Source: Microbacterium invictum (GTDB lineage Bacteria > Actinomycetota > Actinomycetes > Actinomycetales > Microbacteriaceae). Taken from it: DNA of 64,000 nucleotides. The position numbers were made by a program, and so were the translations under genes. The notes below the pieces were generated by a model. It did not search any database. It saw nothing but the letters and a program-made list of their open reading frames with translations, and had not been told where the DNA came from. Within the stretch, counting starts at the first letter, position 1. Every line of letters starts with the position of its first letter. The stretch spans positions 3,466,055 to 3,530,054 of the forward strand of contig NZ_CP139779.1 of the NCBI RefSeq assembly GCF_034421375.1, in the 5' to 3' direction. Below are positions 34,272 to 42,642 of the stretch, one piece after another.

Positions 34272-34676
34272 TTACGCCTTCGCTTCAGCCGACTCGCGGC
34301 GCGGGGCCCGGGCGGGAGCGGCAGCCTTGCGGGCGGCCTTCTCGTCGGCGCGCTTCTTCTCGGCGGCGACCATGGCCTGGGCCTCTTCGGCGCGAAGGAC
34401 CTTGGTGCGCATGATGCTCTCGTTGAGCTTCAGCTGACGGTCGAGCTCCTGAGCGGCCTCGCTGGTCGAGGTGAAGTTCACGACGGCGTAGATGCCCTCG
34501 GTCTTCTTCTGGATCTCGTAGGCGAGACGGCGGCGACCCCAGATGTCGACGTTGTCGATCGAGCCATCAGCGTTGGTGATGACCTTCAGGAACTTGTCGA
34601 GGTTCGGGGCGACCTGGCGCTCGTCGATCTCAGGGTTCAGGATGACCATGAGCTCGTACTGGTGCGTGTGCGTCAC
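34272..34676 (-). CDS. rpsF: 30S ribosomal protein S6
   Basis: The 134-aa protein carries the S6 ferredoxin-like fold: [58 protein letters not shown] and [11 protein letters not shown]. The C-terminal Ala/Lys/Arg-rich tail (residues 105-134) is longer than in E. coli but usual for Actinobacteria. It is first in the operon, and its 5' leader has a long inverted repeat. Confidence 0.98.
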   Translation of the reverse strand: MTHTHQYELMVILNPEIDERQVAPNLDKFLKVITNADGSIDNVDIWGRRRLAYEIQKKTEGIYAVVNFTSTSEAAQELDRQLKLNESIMRTKVLRAEEAQAMVAAEKKRADEKAARKAAAPARAPRRESAEAKA

Positions 34677-34716
34677 TTACCCACCTCCTTCGGACTAGAA
34701 CGGCTGCCGGGCATTT

Positions 34717-34797
34717 CCCGGTAGCAGGAGGGTGTGTGCACGTCGTCACGGGCTCACAGGCACGGGGCCCAGCCGGACAACCCTCCCATGCTACCGG
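34717..34797 (-). promoter_or_regulatory. Structured leader of the rpsF operon
   Basis: In the mRNA leader, GGTAGCA-GGGAGGGT-type sequence (34780-34797) is complementary to 34717-34733 apart from one or two bulged bases. A small CCGGG/CCCGG hairpin lies nearer the rpsF start. Such leaders are known to bind S6:S18 for feedback control in many bacteria; here that role is inferred from position and structure only. Confidence 0.45.
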
Positions 34798-34825
34798 ATG
34801 CCCGGTCGCGGCGCGATTCCGCGGG

Positions 34826-35728
34826 TCAGCCGAGGGCGTCGGCGATGGCGCGGATCTCGTCAGGACCGACGCGACAGCACCCGCCGATGCCGCGCGCGCC
34901 CGCGGCGCGCCACGCCGCAGCGTCGTCGGCGAGTGAGCGCCCGGCACCCGACCACCGCCGCTCCGCGGCCCGCCAGGCCTCTCCGCTGTTGGGGTATACC
35001 AGCAGCGGAAGGTCGACGGCCGGACGCAGCACCCCGAGCGCACCCGTCACACCGCGCGGGTCGCAGCAGTTGAGTCCGACGCCCACCACGCAGGAGAGGG
35101 ATGCCGCGATCCCGGCCGCCTCGGCCAGCAACTCGCCGGTGCGCAGCATCCCGTCGTCGCTGATCGTGACGCTCACCCAGGCCGGCAGGTCGACCTCGGC
35201 GAGCTCGGCGCAGATCGCCTCCACCTCGGCCAGAGAGGGAATCGTCTCAACCGCGAGCACGTCGGCGCCCGCCGCGGCCAGCGCCGCGAGGCGCGGGCGG
35301 TGCCACGCCCGCAGCTCGGCCACCGTCATCCCGTAGTCGCCGGTGTACTCGCTGCCGTCGGCACGGGCCGCACCGAAGGGCCCGACCGACGCAGCCACCC
35401 ACGCGTCGGTCGGCGCGAGACCCGCCGCGTCGCGCGCCTCGCGCGCGATCTCGACACTGCGGGTGAGGAGCGCGTCGACCTCGCTCCGGTCCATCCCCAC
35501 GGCAGCGAGACCCTCGTAGCTGACCTGATACGACCCCGAGACGGCCACCCGGGCACCGGCGGCGAAGTACGCCTCGTGGGCGCGGCGCACCGCGCCGGGA
35601 TCATCCCGCAGGAGCCGCGCCGTCCACAGGTGCGACGACAGGTCGTGCCCGTGGGCTTCGAGCAGCGTGCCGAGGCCGCCGTCGAGCACCACGGTCCCCC
35701 GCGTCAGGGCCTCGGCGAGTGTCGGCAC
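34826..35728 (-). CDS. mmuM: Homocysteine S-methyltransferase
   Basis: The 300-aa protein has the zinc-dependent methyltransferase barrel. The substrate region is VVLDGGLGTLLEAHGHDLSS, and the three zinc cysteines are in GVGLNCCDP (about residue 219) and ARGIGGCCRVGP (about 285). It transfers a methyl from S-methylmethionine or S-adenosylmethionine to homocysteine. The GTG at 35728 starts VPTLAEAL just before the barrel; 61 further upstream codons are open but Arg/Asp-rich and unlike the family. No mmuP permease is nearby. Confidence 0.92.
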   Translation of the reverse strand: MPTLAEALTRGTVVLDGGLGTLLEAHGHDLSSHLWTARLLRDDPGAVRRAHEAYFAAGARVAVSGSYQVSYEGLAAVGMDRSEVDALLTRSVEIAREARDAAGLAPTDAWVAASVGPFGAARADGSEYTGDYGMTVAELRAWHRPRLAALAAAGADVLAVETIPSLAEVEAICAELAEVDLPAWVSVTISDDGMLRTGELLAEAAGIAASLSCVVGVGLNCCDPRGVTGALGVLRPAVDLPLLVYPNSGEAWRAAERRWSGAGRSLADDAAAWRAAGARGIGGCCRVGPDEIRAIADALG

Positions 35729-35753
35729 GGCGCCAGTGTAGATCGCGCGGATG

Positions 35754-37088
35754 TCACGATCCGGACGACCCCGTCGACGCCGCCCCCGTCGACGCGGGCG
35801 CGCCGGGGCGGCTGACGACGGTCTGCAGCAGCGCGGTGAGTCCCGCCAGTCCGTCCGCGCGCGCGTACGCCGCGGCGAGCGAGCGCGCCCGCTCGCGGAA
35901 CGAGGGCTCACCCAGCACCCGCTCCACCGCCTGACCGACCGCCCCGGTCGACGGCGTCGAGGTGCGCAGGTTGACGCCGGCCCCCGTCCACCCGACTCGG
36001 GCGCTCACCTCGACCTTGTCCTCGGTCTGACCGGCGACCACCAGCGGCACCCCCGCGGCGAGGGCCTGTTGCACACCGCCGTACCCGCCGTTGGTCACCA
36101 TGACATCGACTCGAGGGAGCAAACGGTCGTAGGGGAGGTACCGCGCGACCCGGGCGTTCGCCGGCACCCGGGCCCCGAGCGCCTCGACCGGACGGCCGCC
36201 CGTCGACACGACGACGAGCACATCCCGCTCGGCGAGCGCCTCGAGCGTCGGCCCGACGAGCTGATCGAAGTCGCTGTTGGCGATCGTGCCCTGCGTGACG
36301 TGGACCACGGGGCGATCGGTGTCGAGGTCGTCCCACCAGGCGGGAACAGAGGAGTCGGATGCCGCGGGCGTCAGGGGCCCCACGAAGTGCACGTTCGGGG
36401 CGAGATCCGAGCGCGGGTACTCGAAGGCCGAGACGCTGAACTGCGCGATCGCGTCCGCGTGGCGCGGCCAGTCGAGGAAGAGGCCGCCGAACGTCGCGCC
36501 CACCTCGCGCCGGCTGAGCGCGTCGGCCTCGCGCTGGACGCCGCCGAAGATGACGTGCCGAGCGGCCACGCGCAGTGCGGCGTTGCGCGCCCGGCCCATC
36601 CACCCCGCTCGCGGCGTGACGCCGAGGCCGAAGGGCGCCGTGTCGCGGCTGGGAACCCCGAGTGGGAAGATCCCGAGCACGATCACCGGCACCCGCTCAC
36701 GGTCGGGGAGGTGGAGGGCGAGCGCCGACCCGAGGAAGAGCGGTTCGGTGAGCACGGCGTCGATCGGGTGTGCGGCGAGTTCCGCGCGCACCATCGCGAG
36801 CTGCGCCGGTGCGGGTCGGAGGAAGAGGGTGCTCATGTCGAAGCGCAGCGCAGCGGGCCCCGTCAGTCCGACCCGGTCGGGAAAGGCCTCGTCGGCGTGG
36901 TCGAGATCGACATCGGCGTCGTCGGTCATCGCGACGAGTTCGGCACCCGCCGCCTGCACCTGCGCCGCGTACCGCCGGCTGGTGAGGAAGCGCACGGTGT
37001 CACCCCGGTCGACGAGGTGACGGGCGATGCGCAGCAGCGGCATGACGTGGCCGTGGGCGGGTGTGCAGGTGATGAGAAAGGTGGACAT
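35754..37088 (-). CDS. Macrolide/UDP-glycosyltransferase-like (GT1, MGT type)
   Basis: The 444-aa GT-B enzyme has the N-terminal acceptor domain (TCTPAHGHVMPLLRIARHLV) and the sugar-nucleotide domain with VVHVTQGTIANSDFDQLV and the donor-binding VTNGGYGGVQQALAAGVPLVV (about 340-360). GT1 enzymes glycosylate small hydrophobic acceptors such as antibiotics, flavonoids or sterols. A divergent TetR gene 67 bp away probably controls it through a palindrome in the gap, a layout typical of inducible detoxification. Confidence 0.9.
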   Translation of the reverse strand: MSTFLITCTPAHGHVMPLLRIARHLVDRGDTVRFLTSRRYAAQVQAAGAELVAMTDDADVDLDHADEAFPDRVGLTGPAALRFDMSTLFLRPAPAQLAMVRAELAAHPIDAVLTEPLFLGSALALHLPDRERVPVIVLGIFPLGVPSRDTAPFGLGVTPRAGWMGRARNAALRVAARHVIFGGVQREADALSRREVGATFGGLFLDWPRHADAIAQFSVSAFEYPRSDLAPNVHFVGPLTPAASDSSVPAWWDDLDTDRPVVHVTQGTIANSDFDQLVGPTLEALAERDVLVVVSTGGRPVEALGARVPANARVARYLPYDRLLPRVDVMVTNGGYGGVQQALAAGVPLVVAGQTEDKVEVSARVGWTGAGVNLRTSTPSTGAVGQAVERVLGEPSFRERARSLAAAYARADGLAGLTALLQTVVSRPGAPASTGAASTGSSGS

Positions 37089-37125
37089 GAGCGGACTCCC
37101 CCGTAGAATCGATAACCCCAGGAAG

Positions 37126-37154
37126 TATTCACTACCCCGTGAGGTTAGTCAATA
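37126..37154. promoter_or_regulatory. Probable TetR operator between divergent genes
   Basis: TATTCACTACCCC (37126-37138) and GAGGTTAGTCAATA (37141-37154) form an imperfect inverted repeat with about 10 of 14 matching positions, centred on 37140. It overlaps the start of the TetR gene and the promoter zone of the glycosyltransferase gene, so one regulator dimer could repress both. Confidence 0.6.
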
Positions 37155-37155
37155 G

Positions 37156-37806
37156 ATGTCTCCCCCCGCAGCCGCCGGCCGCAGCTACCGCTCGGAGCTT
37201 CGCGCGCAGCAGGCGATGCAGACGCGACGGAAGATCGTCGCCGCCGCCGCCGATCTCTTCGCCACGCAGGGCTATCAGGCCACGACCCTCGCCGCGATCG
37301 CGCGGCGCGCCGGCGTCTCGGCCGAGACCGTCAAGGCCGCGGCGTCGAAGGCGGAGCTGCTCATCGCCGCCTTCGAGGTCACGTTCGCCGGCACCGAGGC
37401 CGCACCGTCACTGGCCGAGACCGAGGTCGCCGCCGACGTGCTCGACCTTCCGGACGAGGTGTTCCTCACCACGGTGATCCGCCAGATCGGAAGTGCCAAT
37501 GCCCGCGGGTACGCCCTGTGGACGGTGCTGCTCGGCGCCGCCGCATCCGATCCCGTGGTCGAGGCAGCGCTGCAGGGCATCCTCGACCGTCGCGCCGCCG
37601 ACTACCGTCGGCTCGTCGACGAATTGATCGCACGCCGCCTCGTCCCCTCATCCGCCGATCCACCGGGCCGCGCGGCCGCCGTGTCGTTCCTCCTCTCCCC
37701 CGAGGGGTATCAGCAACTCGTCGGTCAGTCGGGCTGGACCCACGAGGCCTACCTGAGGTGGGCGGAGCGCGCCGTGCGCGCCGAGATGTCCGCGAGCGCG
37801 GGGTAG
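37156..37806 (+). CDS. TetR-family transcriptional regulator
   Basis: The 216-aa repressor-type protein has an N-terminal helix-turn-helix (RRKIVAAAADLFATQGYQAT, LAAIARRAGVSAETVKAAAS, residues about 25-70) and a variable ligand domain with a C-terminal part YQQLVGQSGWTHEAYLRWAERAV found in many TetR proteins. It is divergent from the glycosyltransferase. It is followed after nine bases by a hypothetical gene, so it may also affect that gene. Confidence 0.93.
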   Translation: MSPPAAAGRSYRSELRAQQAMQTRRKIVAAAADLFATQGYQATTLAAIARRAGVSAETVKAAASKAELLIAAFEVTFAGTEAAPSLAETEVAADVLDLPDEVFLTTVIRQIGSANARGYALWTVLLGAAASDPVVEAALQGILDRRAADYRRLVDELIARRLVPSSADPPGRAAAVSFLLSPEGYQQLVGQSGWTHEAYLRWAERAVRAEMSASAG

Positions 37807-37815
37807 CCTGGCGCC

Positions 37816-38832
37816 GTGGCGCGGACACCGATGGAATGGACCGGGGATGTCGTGGCGGGAGCCTGGCTGCGCGACCGACTCGACCCCGACGGCCCGGAGG
37901 GGGGCGCGACCATGCACGCCTGGGTGCCGCGCGGGTACGAGGCCTATGCGCGCATCTTCCACCCGGCTGACCGTGATCGCCCCGTCGGGCGCTCCTGGCC
38001 GCCGCTTCCCTACGGTCGCCACCACCGGGAGTGGGCGGCCTTCCAGGCCGACGCACCGCAGATCGACGCCGAGCGGGTGAGTTGGGCCACCGTGGCCGAG
38101 GCCTTCGGCACCACCATGCACGCCCAGGCGCAGTGGCACGGCGTCGTCGGCTCCCGTGAGGTCGAGGGTGAGGACGGGCCGAGGGATGCCGCGGGCTGGC
38201 GCTACTCCGATCCGCCGACGGGTGAGCTTCCCAGCGACCTCGTCGCCGCCGCGACCCAGACGCTGCTCGCACACACCACCACCCCGGCCGACGGGTTCGT
38301 CGCGCTGTGGGAGGGATGGGGTGGGCTCGTCGGACACCTCGGATACGGTCCATCGCGCGTGCTCTTCACCGCCGCCGGCGACGCCATCGATCCGACGACC
38401 GATCGGCACGCGAACTTCCTCGCGACATCCGCGCGCGACCAGTTCAACGACGTGTTCCGGAAGCCCTCGTGGCAGCCGGGCATCCTCGACGACGAGGTGT
38501 CTCGCGGCGCACGCCTGCGTCTGCCGAACCGCGACCACGTGCTGTTCCACGCCGACCTGACCCTGCTGGCAGACCCGGCGTGGCCGTGGCAGGTGCCGTG
38601 GCGCGACACCGCGCTGGAGGCGCCCGGCGGCGCGGCATCCGCTCTGTCGCCGAGTCTGGTGTGGCCGGCCGACCATGCCTGGGTCCTCGCGACCGAGGTC
38701 GACGCCGACTCCACGGTGATCGCTGGCTCGGCTGCGGCGATCCGCGCGGTGTGCACCGACGCGCGCCTGGAAGCATGGTCGATCGACGAAGGCGCCGACC
38801 TGTCGTGGGGCGGCGATGAGGTGAACGGATGA
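37816..38832 (+). CDS. Conserved actinobacterial hypothetical protein
   Basis: The 338-aa soluble protein is Trp- and Asp-rich, with GYEAYARIFHPADRD, RSWPPLPYGRHHREWAAFQ, ALWEGWGG, YVLFHADLT-like LPNRDHVLFHADLTLLADP, and a C-terminal WPADHAWVLATEVDADSTVIAGS. I know this set as a conserved actinobacterial family with no assigned role, often with predicted beta-rich structure. GTG 37816 is used. The stop overlaps the ATG of the DUF3137 gene, so both are one unit. Confidence 0.78.
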   Translation: MARTPMEWTGDVVAGAWLRDRLDPDGPEGGATMHAWVPRGYEAYARIFHPADRDRPVGRSWPPLPYGRHHREWAAFQADAPQIDAERVSWATVAEAFGTTMHAQAQWHGVVGSREVEGEDGPRDAAGWRYSDPPTGELPSDLVAAATQTLLAHTTTPADGFVALWEGWGGLVGHLGYGPSRVLFTAAGDAIDPTTDRHANFLATSARDQFNDVFRKPSWQPGILDDEVSRGARLRLPNRDHVLFHADLTLLADPAWPWQVPWRDTALEAPGGAASALSPSLVWPADHAWVLATEVDADSTVIAGSAAAIRAVCTDARLEAWSIDEGADLSWGGDEVNG

Positions 38833-40040
38833 CGGCACCGCGGGATGGGGCGATGAGAACGTCGTACCCGTTCGACGCCGGCCCGCTCGTGCAGCCGGTC
38901 GACGGGCGGGCGGTGCGGGAGTTCGCGAGGCGCCTTCGCGCAGAGGGCCGCGTCACCAGCATGTTCGGCTCGCCGCAGGCGATCATCGGATTCGTCGTGG
39001 CCGGCGTCGTCCTGCTGATCGTGGGGTCGTCGTTCCTCAGCGTGATCGCGGGGATCGTGTTCGCATTGGCGCGGAGCAACGGCGTGGCCGCAGCGGTCGC
39101 TGCGCTCGTGCCGACCGTGGTCGTGATCGGGGCGATCGCGCTGGCGGTGGTGCTCATCATCCGTGCGGTGCAGGGCTCGGCCGAGCGCTGGTACCGTCTC
39201 GACGGGTTCGCGCGGGCGAACGGCATGACCTACGTGCCGCAGTTCGGCTCGCCCGGCCTTCCCGGCATGATCTTCTCCCAGGGTCGGTCTCGACAGTCGA
39301 CCGACCTCGTGCGCGGCGACCGGCCCCGATTCGTGGAGTTCGCGAACTACCGCTACGTCACCGGGTCGGGAAAGAACCAGACCACCCACAAGTGGGGCTA
39401 CGTGGCCGTGAAACTCGACGTGCCGCTGCCGCACATCGTCCTCGACGCCACCGGCAACAACGGGCTGTTCGGCTCGAACCTGCCGCTCACCTTCGACCGG
39501 GACCAGCGCCTCAGCCTCGAGGGCGACTTCGACCGCTACTTCTCCCTCTCCTGCCCCGCGGGGTACGAGCGCGACGCCCTGTACCTGTTCACACCCGACA
39601 TCATGGCCCGGTTCATCGACAACGCCGCCGCCCTCGACGTCGAGATCGTCGACGACTGGCTCTTCCTCTACGCCAAGCGCGACTTCTCCACCCTCGACCC
39701 CGCGACGTGGGCCTGGCTGTTCTCCGTGGTCGGCGCGCTGCTCGACAAGCTCGCCCAGTGGGCGCGCTGGCGCGACGAAAGGCTCGGCGACGCGCCCACG
39801 CATGCCGCCCACGCCGCGGCCGCGGCATCCGCTCTTCCCCTGTCCGGATCGTCACCACCGGGCGCGACCGCCGTCCCGTTCGCGGTGCCGGCGGCGTCGC
39901 TGCGACCACCGCCCGGGGTCGCCGCCCCCGGCCGGCGCCTCAAACGCGGCGTCCCGTGGGTCGCGGTCGTGGTGTTCGGTCTCATCGGACTGTTCTGGCT
40001 CATCGCTCAGACGGGATTCCTCGGCCTGTTCTTCCGCTGA
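38829..40040 (+). CDS. DUF3137-like membrane protein
   Basis: The 403-aa product has two N-terminal transmembrane helices (about residues 49-75 and 85-110). A soluble DUF3137-like domain follows (WYRLDGFARANGMTYVPQF, RPRFVEFANYRYVTGSGKN, HIVLDATGNNGLFG, DRDQRLSLEGDFDRYFSLSC). There is an Ala/Pro-rich linker and a third helix at the extreme C-terminus (WVAVVVFGLIGLFWLIAQTG). The family is of unknown function; members sense or bind at the membrane face. It is translationally coupled to the preceding gene. Confidence 0.83.
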   Translation: MTAPRDGAMRTSYPFDAGPLVQPVDGRAVREFARRLRAEGRVTSMFGSPQAIIGFVVAGVVLLIVGSSFLSVIAGIVFALARSNGVAAAVAALVPTVVVIGAIALAVVLIIRAVQGSAERWYRLDGFARANGMTYVPQFGSPGLPGMIFSQGRSRQSTDLVRGDRPRFVEFANYRYVTGSGKNQTTHKWGYVAVKLDVPLPHIVLDATGNNGLFGSNLPLTFDRDQRLSLEGDFDRYFSLSCPAGYERDALYLFTPDIMARFIDNAAALDVEIVDDWLFLYAKRDFSTLDPATWAWLFSVVGALLDKLAQWARWRDERLGDAPTHAAHAAAAASALPLSGSSPPGATAVPFAVPAASLRPPPGVAAPGRRLKRGVPWVAVVVFGLIGLFWLIAQTGFLGLFFR

Positions 40041-40157
40041 CCCGCGCGGCTTCGCCCTTCCCCCTTCTCGCGACGCACTCAGCGGGACGAGGGGTGGTGG
40101 GAAGCCCCGCGGCGGCGGAGAGTGGGGGTGAAGAACCACCCCGAACAAGGAGGCGCC

Positions 40158-41195
40158 ATGAAGGCCGTGCAGTATCGCCAGATCGGAAAGGGGCCCGAGG
40201 TCGTCGAGATCGACATTCCCGAGCCGGGGCCCGGCCAAATACGGCTGAAGGTGACGGCTGCCGGGCTCTGCCACTCCGACTGGTTCCTCATGGATCTGCC
40301 CGAGGAGCAGTACTCCTATGGGCTTCCGCTCACGCTCGGTCACGAGGGCGCCGGCATCGTCGACAAGCTCGGCGACGGCGTTTCGGGAGTCGACGTCGGC
40401 GGCGCGTACGCGGTGTACGGCCCCTGGGGATGCGGGCTCTGCCACGCCTGCGCGCAGGGCGCGGAGAACTACTGCCCGAACGCCGCCGACCTCGGCATCG
40501 CCCCTCCCGGGCTCGGGGCTCCCGGCGCCATGGCCGAGTACATGATCGTCGACGACCCGCGTCACCTGGTGCCCCTCGGCGACCTTGATCCGGTCGAGTT
40601 CGTGTCGCTGACGGACGCCGGCCTGACGCCGTACCACGCGATCCGCGCCGCACAGCACAAGCTCTACCCGGGCGCCACGGCGGTGGTGATCGGGGCAGGT
40701 GGTCTCGGGCACGTGGGCATCCAGATCCTCCGTGCGATCTCAGCCGCCCGCGTGATCGCCGTCGACCTCAACGATGACAAGCTCGCCCTCGCCTCGGAGG
40801 TCGGCGCGCACGAGACGCTGGTGTCGGGGCCCGACACGGCTGCACGCATCCGTGAGCTCACCGGCGGACGCGGAGCGGAGGCGGTCTTCGACTTCGTCGG
40901 CGCACAGCCGACGCTGGACATGTCGCGCGAGGTCGTCGCGATCGACGGGTACATCCACATCGTCGGGATCGGAGGCGGGGTGCTTCCCACGGGGTTCTTC
41001 TCCACACCGTTCGGCGCCGCCGTCCGGGCGCCGTACTGGGGAACGCGATCGGAGCTGCAGGAGGTGTTCGACCTCGCCCGCGTCGGCGAGGTCTCGGTGC
41101 ACGTCGAGCGCTACGGCATCGACGACGCCGTCTCGGCGTACCAGAGGCTGCACGAGGGGACGGTGCGCGGGCGCGCGGTCGTCGTCCCGAGCTGA
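40158..41195 (+). CDS. NAD(P)-dependent zinc alcohol dehydrogenase
   Basis: The 345-aa MDR enzyme has catalytic zinc ligands in AAGLCHSDWFLM and LTLGHEGAGIV, a structural-zinc loop CGLCHACAQGAENYC, and the Rossmann motif VIGAGGLGHVGIQIL with an aspartate (VDLND) that favours NAD. It is close to the secondary alcohol / propanol-preferring dehydrogenase group (AdhA-like). ATG 40158 is chosen because AAGGAGG lies four bases upstream; the longer 12-codon extension is not needed. It is monocistronic. Confidence 0.92.
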   Translation: MKAVQYRQIGKGPEVVEIDIPEPGPGQIRLKVTAAGLCHSDWFLMDLPEEQYSYGLPLTLGHEGAGIVDKLGDGVSGVDVGGAYAVYGPWGCGLCHACAQGAENYCPNAADLGIAPPGLGAPGAMAEYMIVDDPRHLVPLGDLDPVEFVSLTDAGLTPYHAIRAAQHKLYPGATAVVIGAGGLGHVGIQILRAISAARVIAVDLNDDKLALASEVGAHETLVSGPDTAARIRELTGGRGAEAVFDFVGAQPTLDMSREVVAIDGYIHIVGIGGGVLPTGFFSTPFGAAVRAPYWGTRSELQEVFDLARVGEVSVHVERYGIDDAVSAYQRLHEGTVRGRAVVVPS

Positions 41196-41530
41196 ACCCC
41201 ACGGGCCGACCGCGTGCGCAACGGCGGGGCGGGCGGATGACACGCCGGGAAGGGATGCCGCGACGCGGCGTGCCGCGGGCGATCCCTCGATTGCGACCGA
41301 CCGCGAAGTCGCATGCTCCCGACGCCGCCGGCCGAGGCCGGGGTTAGGGTATTGCCGTGCAGATTCGTGTGACGCCCGCGGGGCGTGAGGAGGTCGCCGG
41401 CGCACTGTGCGCCGAGCGGAGGTAGTCGTGCGCGCCGCAGAGCGGCGCCGACACCTCTTCATCGCGGGCGGTCTGCCCGCGGCATCCCATTCCGCTCGCT
41501 CCGAGCGAGCCGCACACGAAAGCCGTCACT
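41196..41530. other. Intergenic stretch, no gene recognised
   Basis: The 335 bp hold a GC-rich sequence after the dehydrogenase stop, a possible -10-like TAGGGTATT near 41345, and a 22-codon open frame from GTG 41357 (VQIRVTPAGREE) that could be a leader or chance. A 68-codon frame from 41407 is very Arg/His-rich and looks spurious. Confidence 0.5.
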
Positions 41531-42019
41531 ATGCACGCACTCATCGAGAAGGACATCCGCGCGTCCTTCGTCAACGCCTCGCAGCGCGAACGCGCCGCCG
41601 TCGCCATGCCTGATCTTGCGGAGATCGACTGGGCCGAACGCGACTTCCTCGGCTGGCGTCCGCCCAAGACGCCGCTTGCCGCCTACGCGGTGATCCCCGT
41701 CGAGGACGACCTCGTCGGGATCGTCCTCCGCCAGACCGAACAGCGCACGCTCGCTCGCACCCAGTGTTCGTGGTGCGAAGACGTGACCCTTCCGAACGAG
41801 GTCGTGCTCTTCAGCGCGAAGCGCGCCGGGCGCGCGGGGCGCAACGGCAACACGGTCGGAACGCTCGTCTGCGAACACTTCGAGTGCTCGCAGAACGTCC
41901 GTCGGCTGCCGCCGCCCGCTTATCTCGGCTTCGACGTCGAGGCGGCCCGGGCGCGTCGGATGGAGGCGCTTCGCCTGCGCATCACCGACTTCGCGCGCGA
42001 TCTCCGCGACAACACCTGA
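41531..42019 (+). CDS. FBP-domain (EF-G-binding, treble-clef zinc finger) protein
   Basis: The 162-aa protein has an N-terminal helical part (FVNASQRERAAVAMPDLAEIDW) and a C-terminal treble-clef zinc finger with RTQCSWCEDVTLP and GTLVCEHFECSQNVRR (four cysteines at about 82, 85, 116 and 121). Related FusB/FBP proteins bind elongation factor G and can relieve fusidic-acid stalling; chromosomal actinobacterial members are of uncertain role. Confidence 0.87.
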   Translation: MHALIEKDIRASFVNASQRERAAVAMPDLAEIDWAERDFLGWRPPKTPLAAYAVIPVEDDLVGIVLRQTEQRTLARTQCSWCEDVTLPNEVVLFSAKRAGRAGRNGNTVGTLVCEHFECSQNVRRLPPPAYLGFDVEAARARRMEALRLRITDFARDLRDNT

Positions 42020-42021
42020 CG

Positions 42022-42109
42022 CTCATCCGCTCGCCGAGAGTGCACCTGGGCGCCGAGAGCGCGGGGTTCACCCGCATTCTCGGCGCGCCGATGCACTCTC
42101 GCGGATGAG
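42022..42109. terminator. Nested inverted repeat between convergent genes
   Basis: CTCATCCGC (42022-42030) and GAGAGTGCA (42036-42044) together match the complement of 42092-42109 apart from a five-base bulge. An inner CGCCGAGA/TCTCGGCG pair (42051, 42078) completes the stem. It is placed to serve as a bidirectional terminator for the FBP and DUF779 genes. Confidence 0.65.
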
Positions 42110-42137
42110 ACCGGCGAGGGCCGGCGCGGTGCCGCGA

Positions 42138-42536
42138 TCACGCCGACGGGGCGAGGCCGAATGTCTCCAGTTCGGCGTCGACGAGCATGCGCGAGCGGAT
42201 GATGAAGCGGTTGCCGGTCGGCCCCTCGACACTGAAGCCCGCGCCGCGGCCGGGCACCACGTCGATCGTGAGGTGCGTGTACTTCCAGTACTCGAACTGC
42301 GCCTCGGAGATGTAGACCTCGATCGGCTCGTCGAGCCCCACCTCGAGCGAGCCCAGGTGCACGTCGCCCGGACCGATGAGGAACATGCCGACCGGGAAGC
42401 ACATCGGTGCGCTGCCGTCGCAGCATCCGCCGGACTGATGGAACATCAGCGGACCGTGCTGGGCGGTGAGGGTGCGGAGCAGGCTTGCCGCCGCGTCCGT
42501 GACGGCCACGCGGCTGTGCGGCTTCGGTTCGCTCAT
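42138..42536 (-). CDS. DUF779 family protein
   Basis: The 132-aa protein has the DUF779 signature MFHQSGGCCDGSAPMCFPVGMF (three cysteines), DVHLGSLEVGLDEPIEVYIS and YWKYTHLTIDVVPGRGAGFSVEG. The cysteine-rich loop suggests a metal or redox site. The family is commonly encoded next to acetaldehyde-type aldehyde dehydrogenases, as here, and may be an accessory or co-regulated factor. Confidence 0.9.
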   Translation of the reverse strand: MSEPKPHSRVAVTDAAASLLRTLTAQHGPLMFHQSGGCCDGSAPMCFPVGMFLIGPGDVHLGSLEVGLDEPIEVYISEAQFEYWKYTHLTIDVVPGRGAGFSVEGPTGNRFIIRSRMLVDAELETFGLAPSA

Positions 42537-42572
42537 CGGTCTCTCCTTTCGGGCGTTTCGTCTCGCTGCGCT

Positions 42573-42608
42573 CGCTCGACGACCGGGCGGGGGACCGGTC
42601 GTCGAGCG
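42573..42608. repeat. Palindromic REP-like element
   Basis: CGCTCGACGACCGG (42573-42586) is perfectly complementary to 42595-42608 with an 8-base loop, extended by outer TCTCGC/GCGAGA pairing. It lies between the aldehyde dehydrogenase and DUF779 genes and could attenuate or stabilise the transcript. Confidence 0.65.
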
Positions 42609-42642
42609 AGCCGCGAAGCGGCGAGGCGAGACGCCGCCGGGT

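Noticed and set aside
41407..41613. 68-codon frame before the FBP-domain gene
   Set aside because: Arg/His-rich composition, overlaps the FBP gene start in another frame, no ribosome site.
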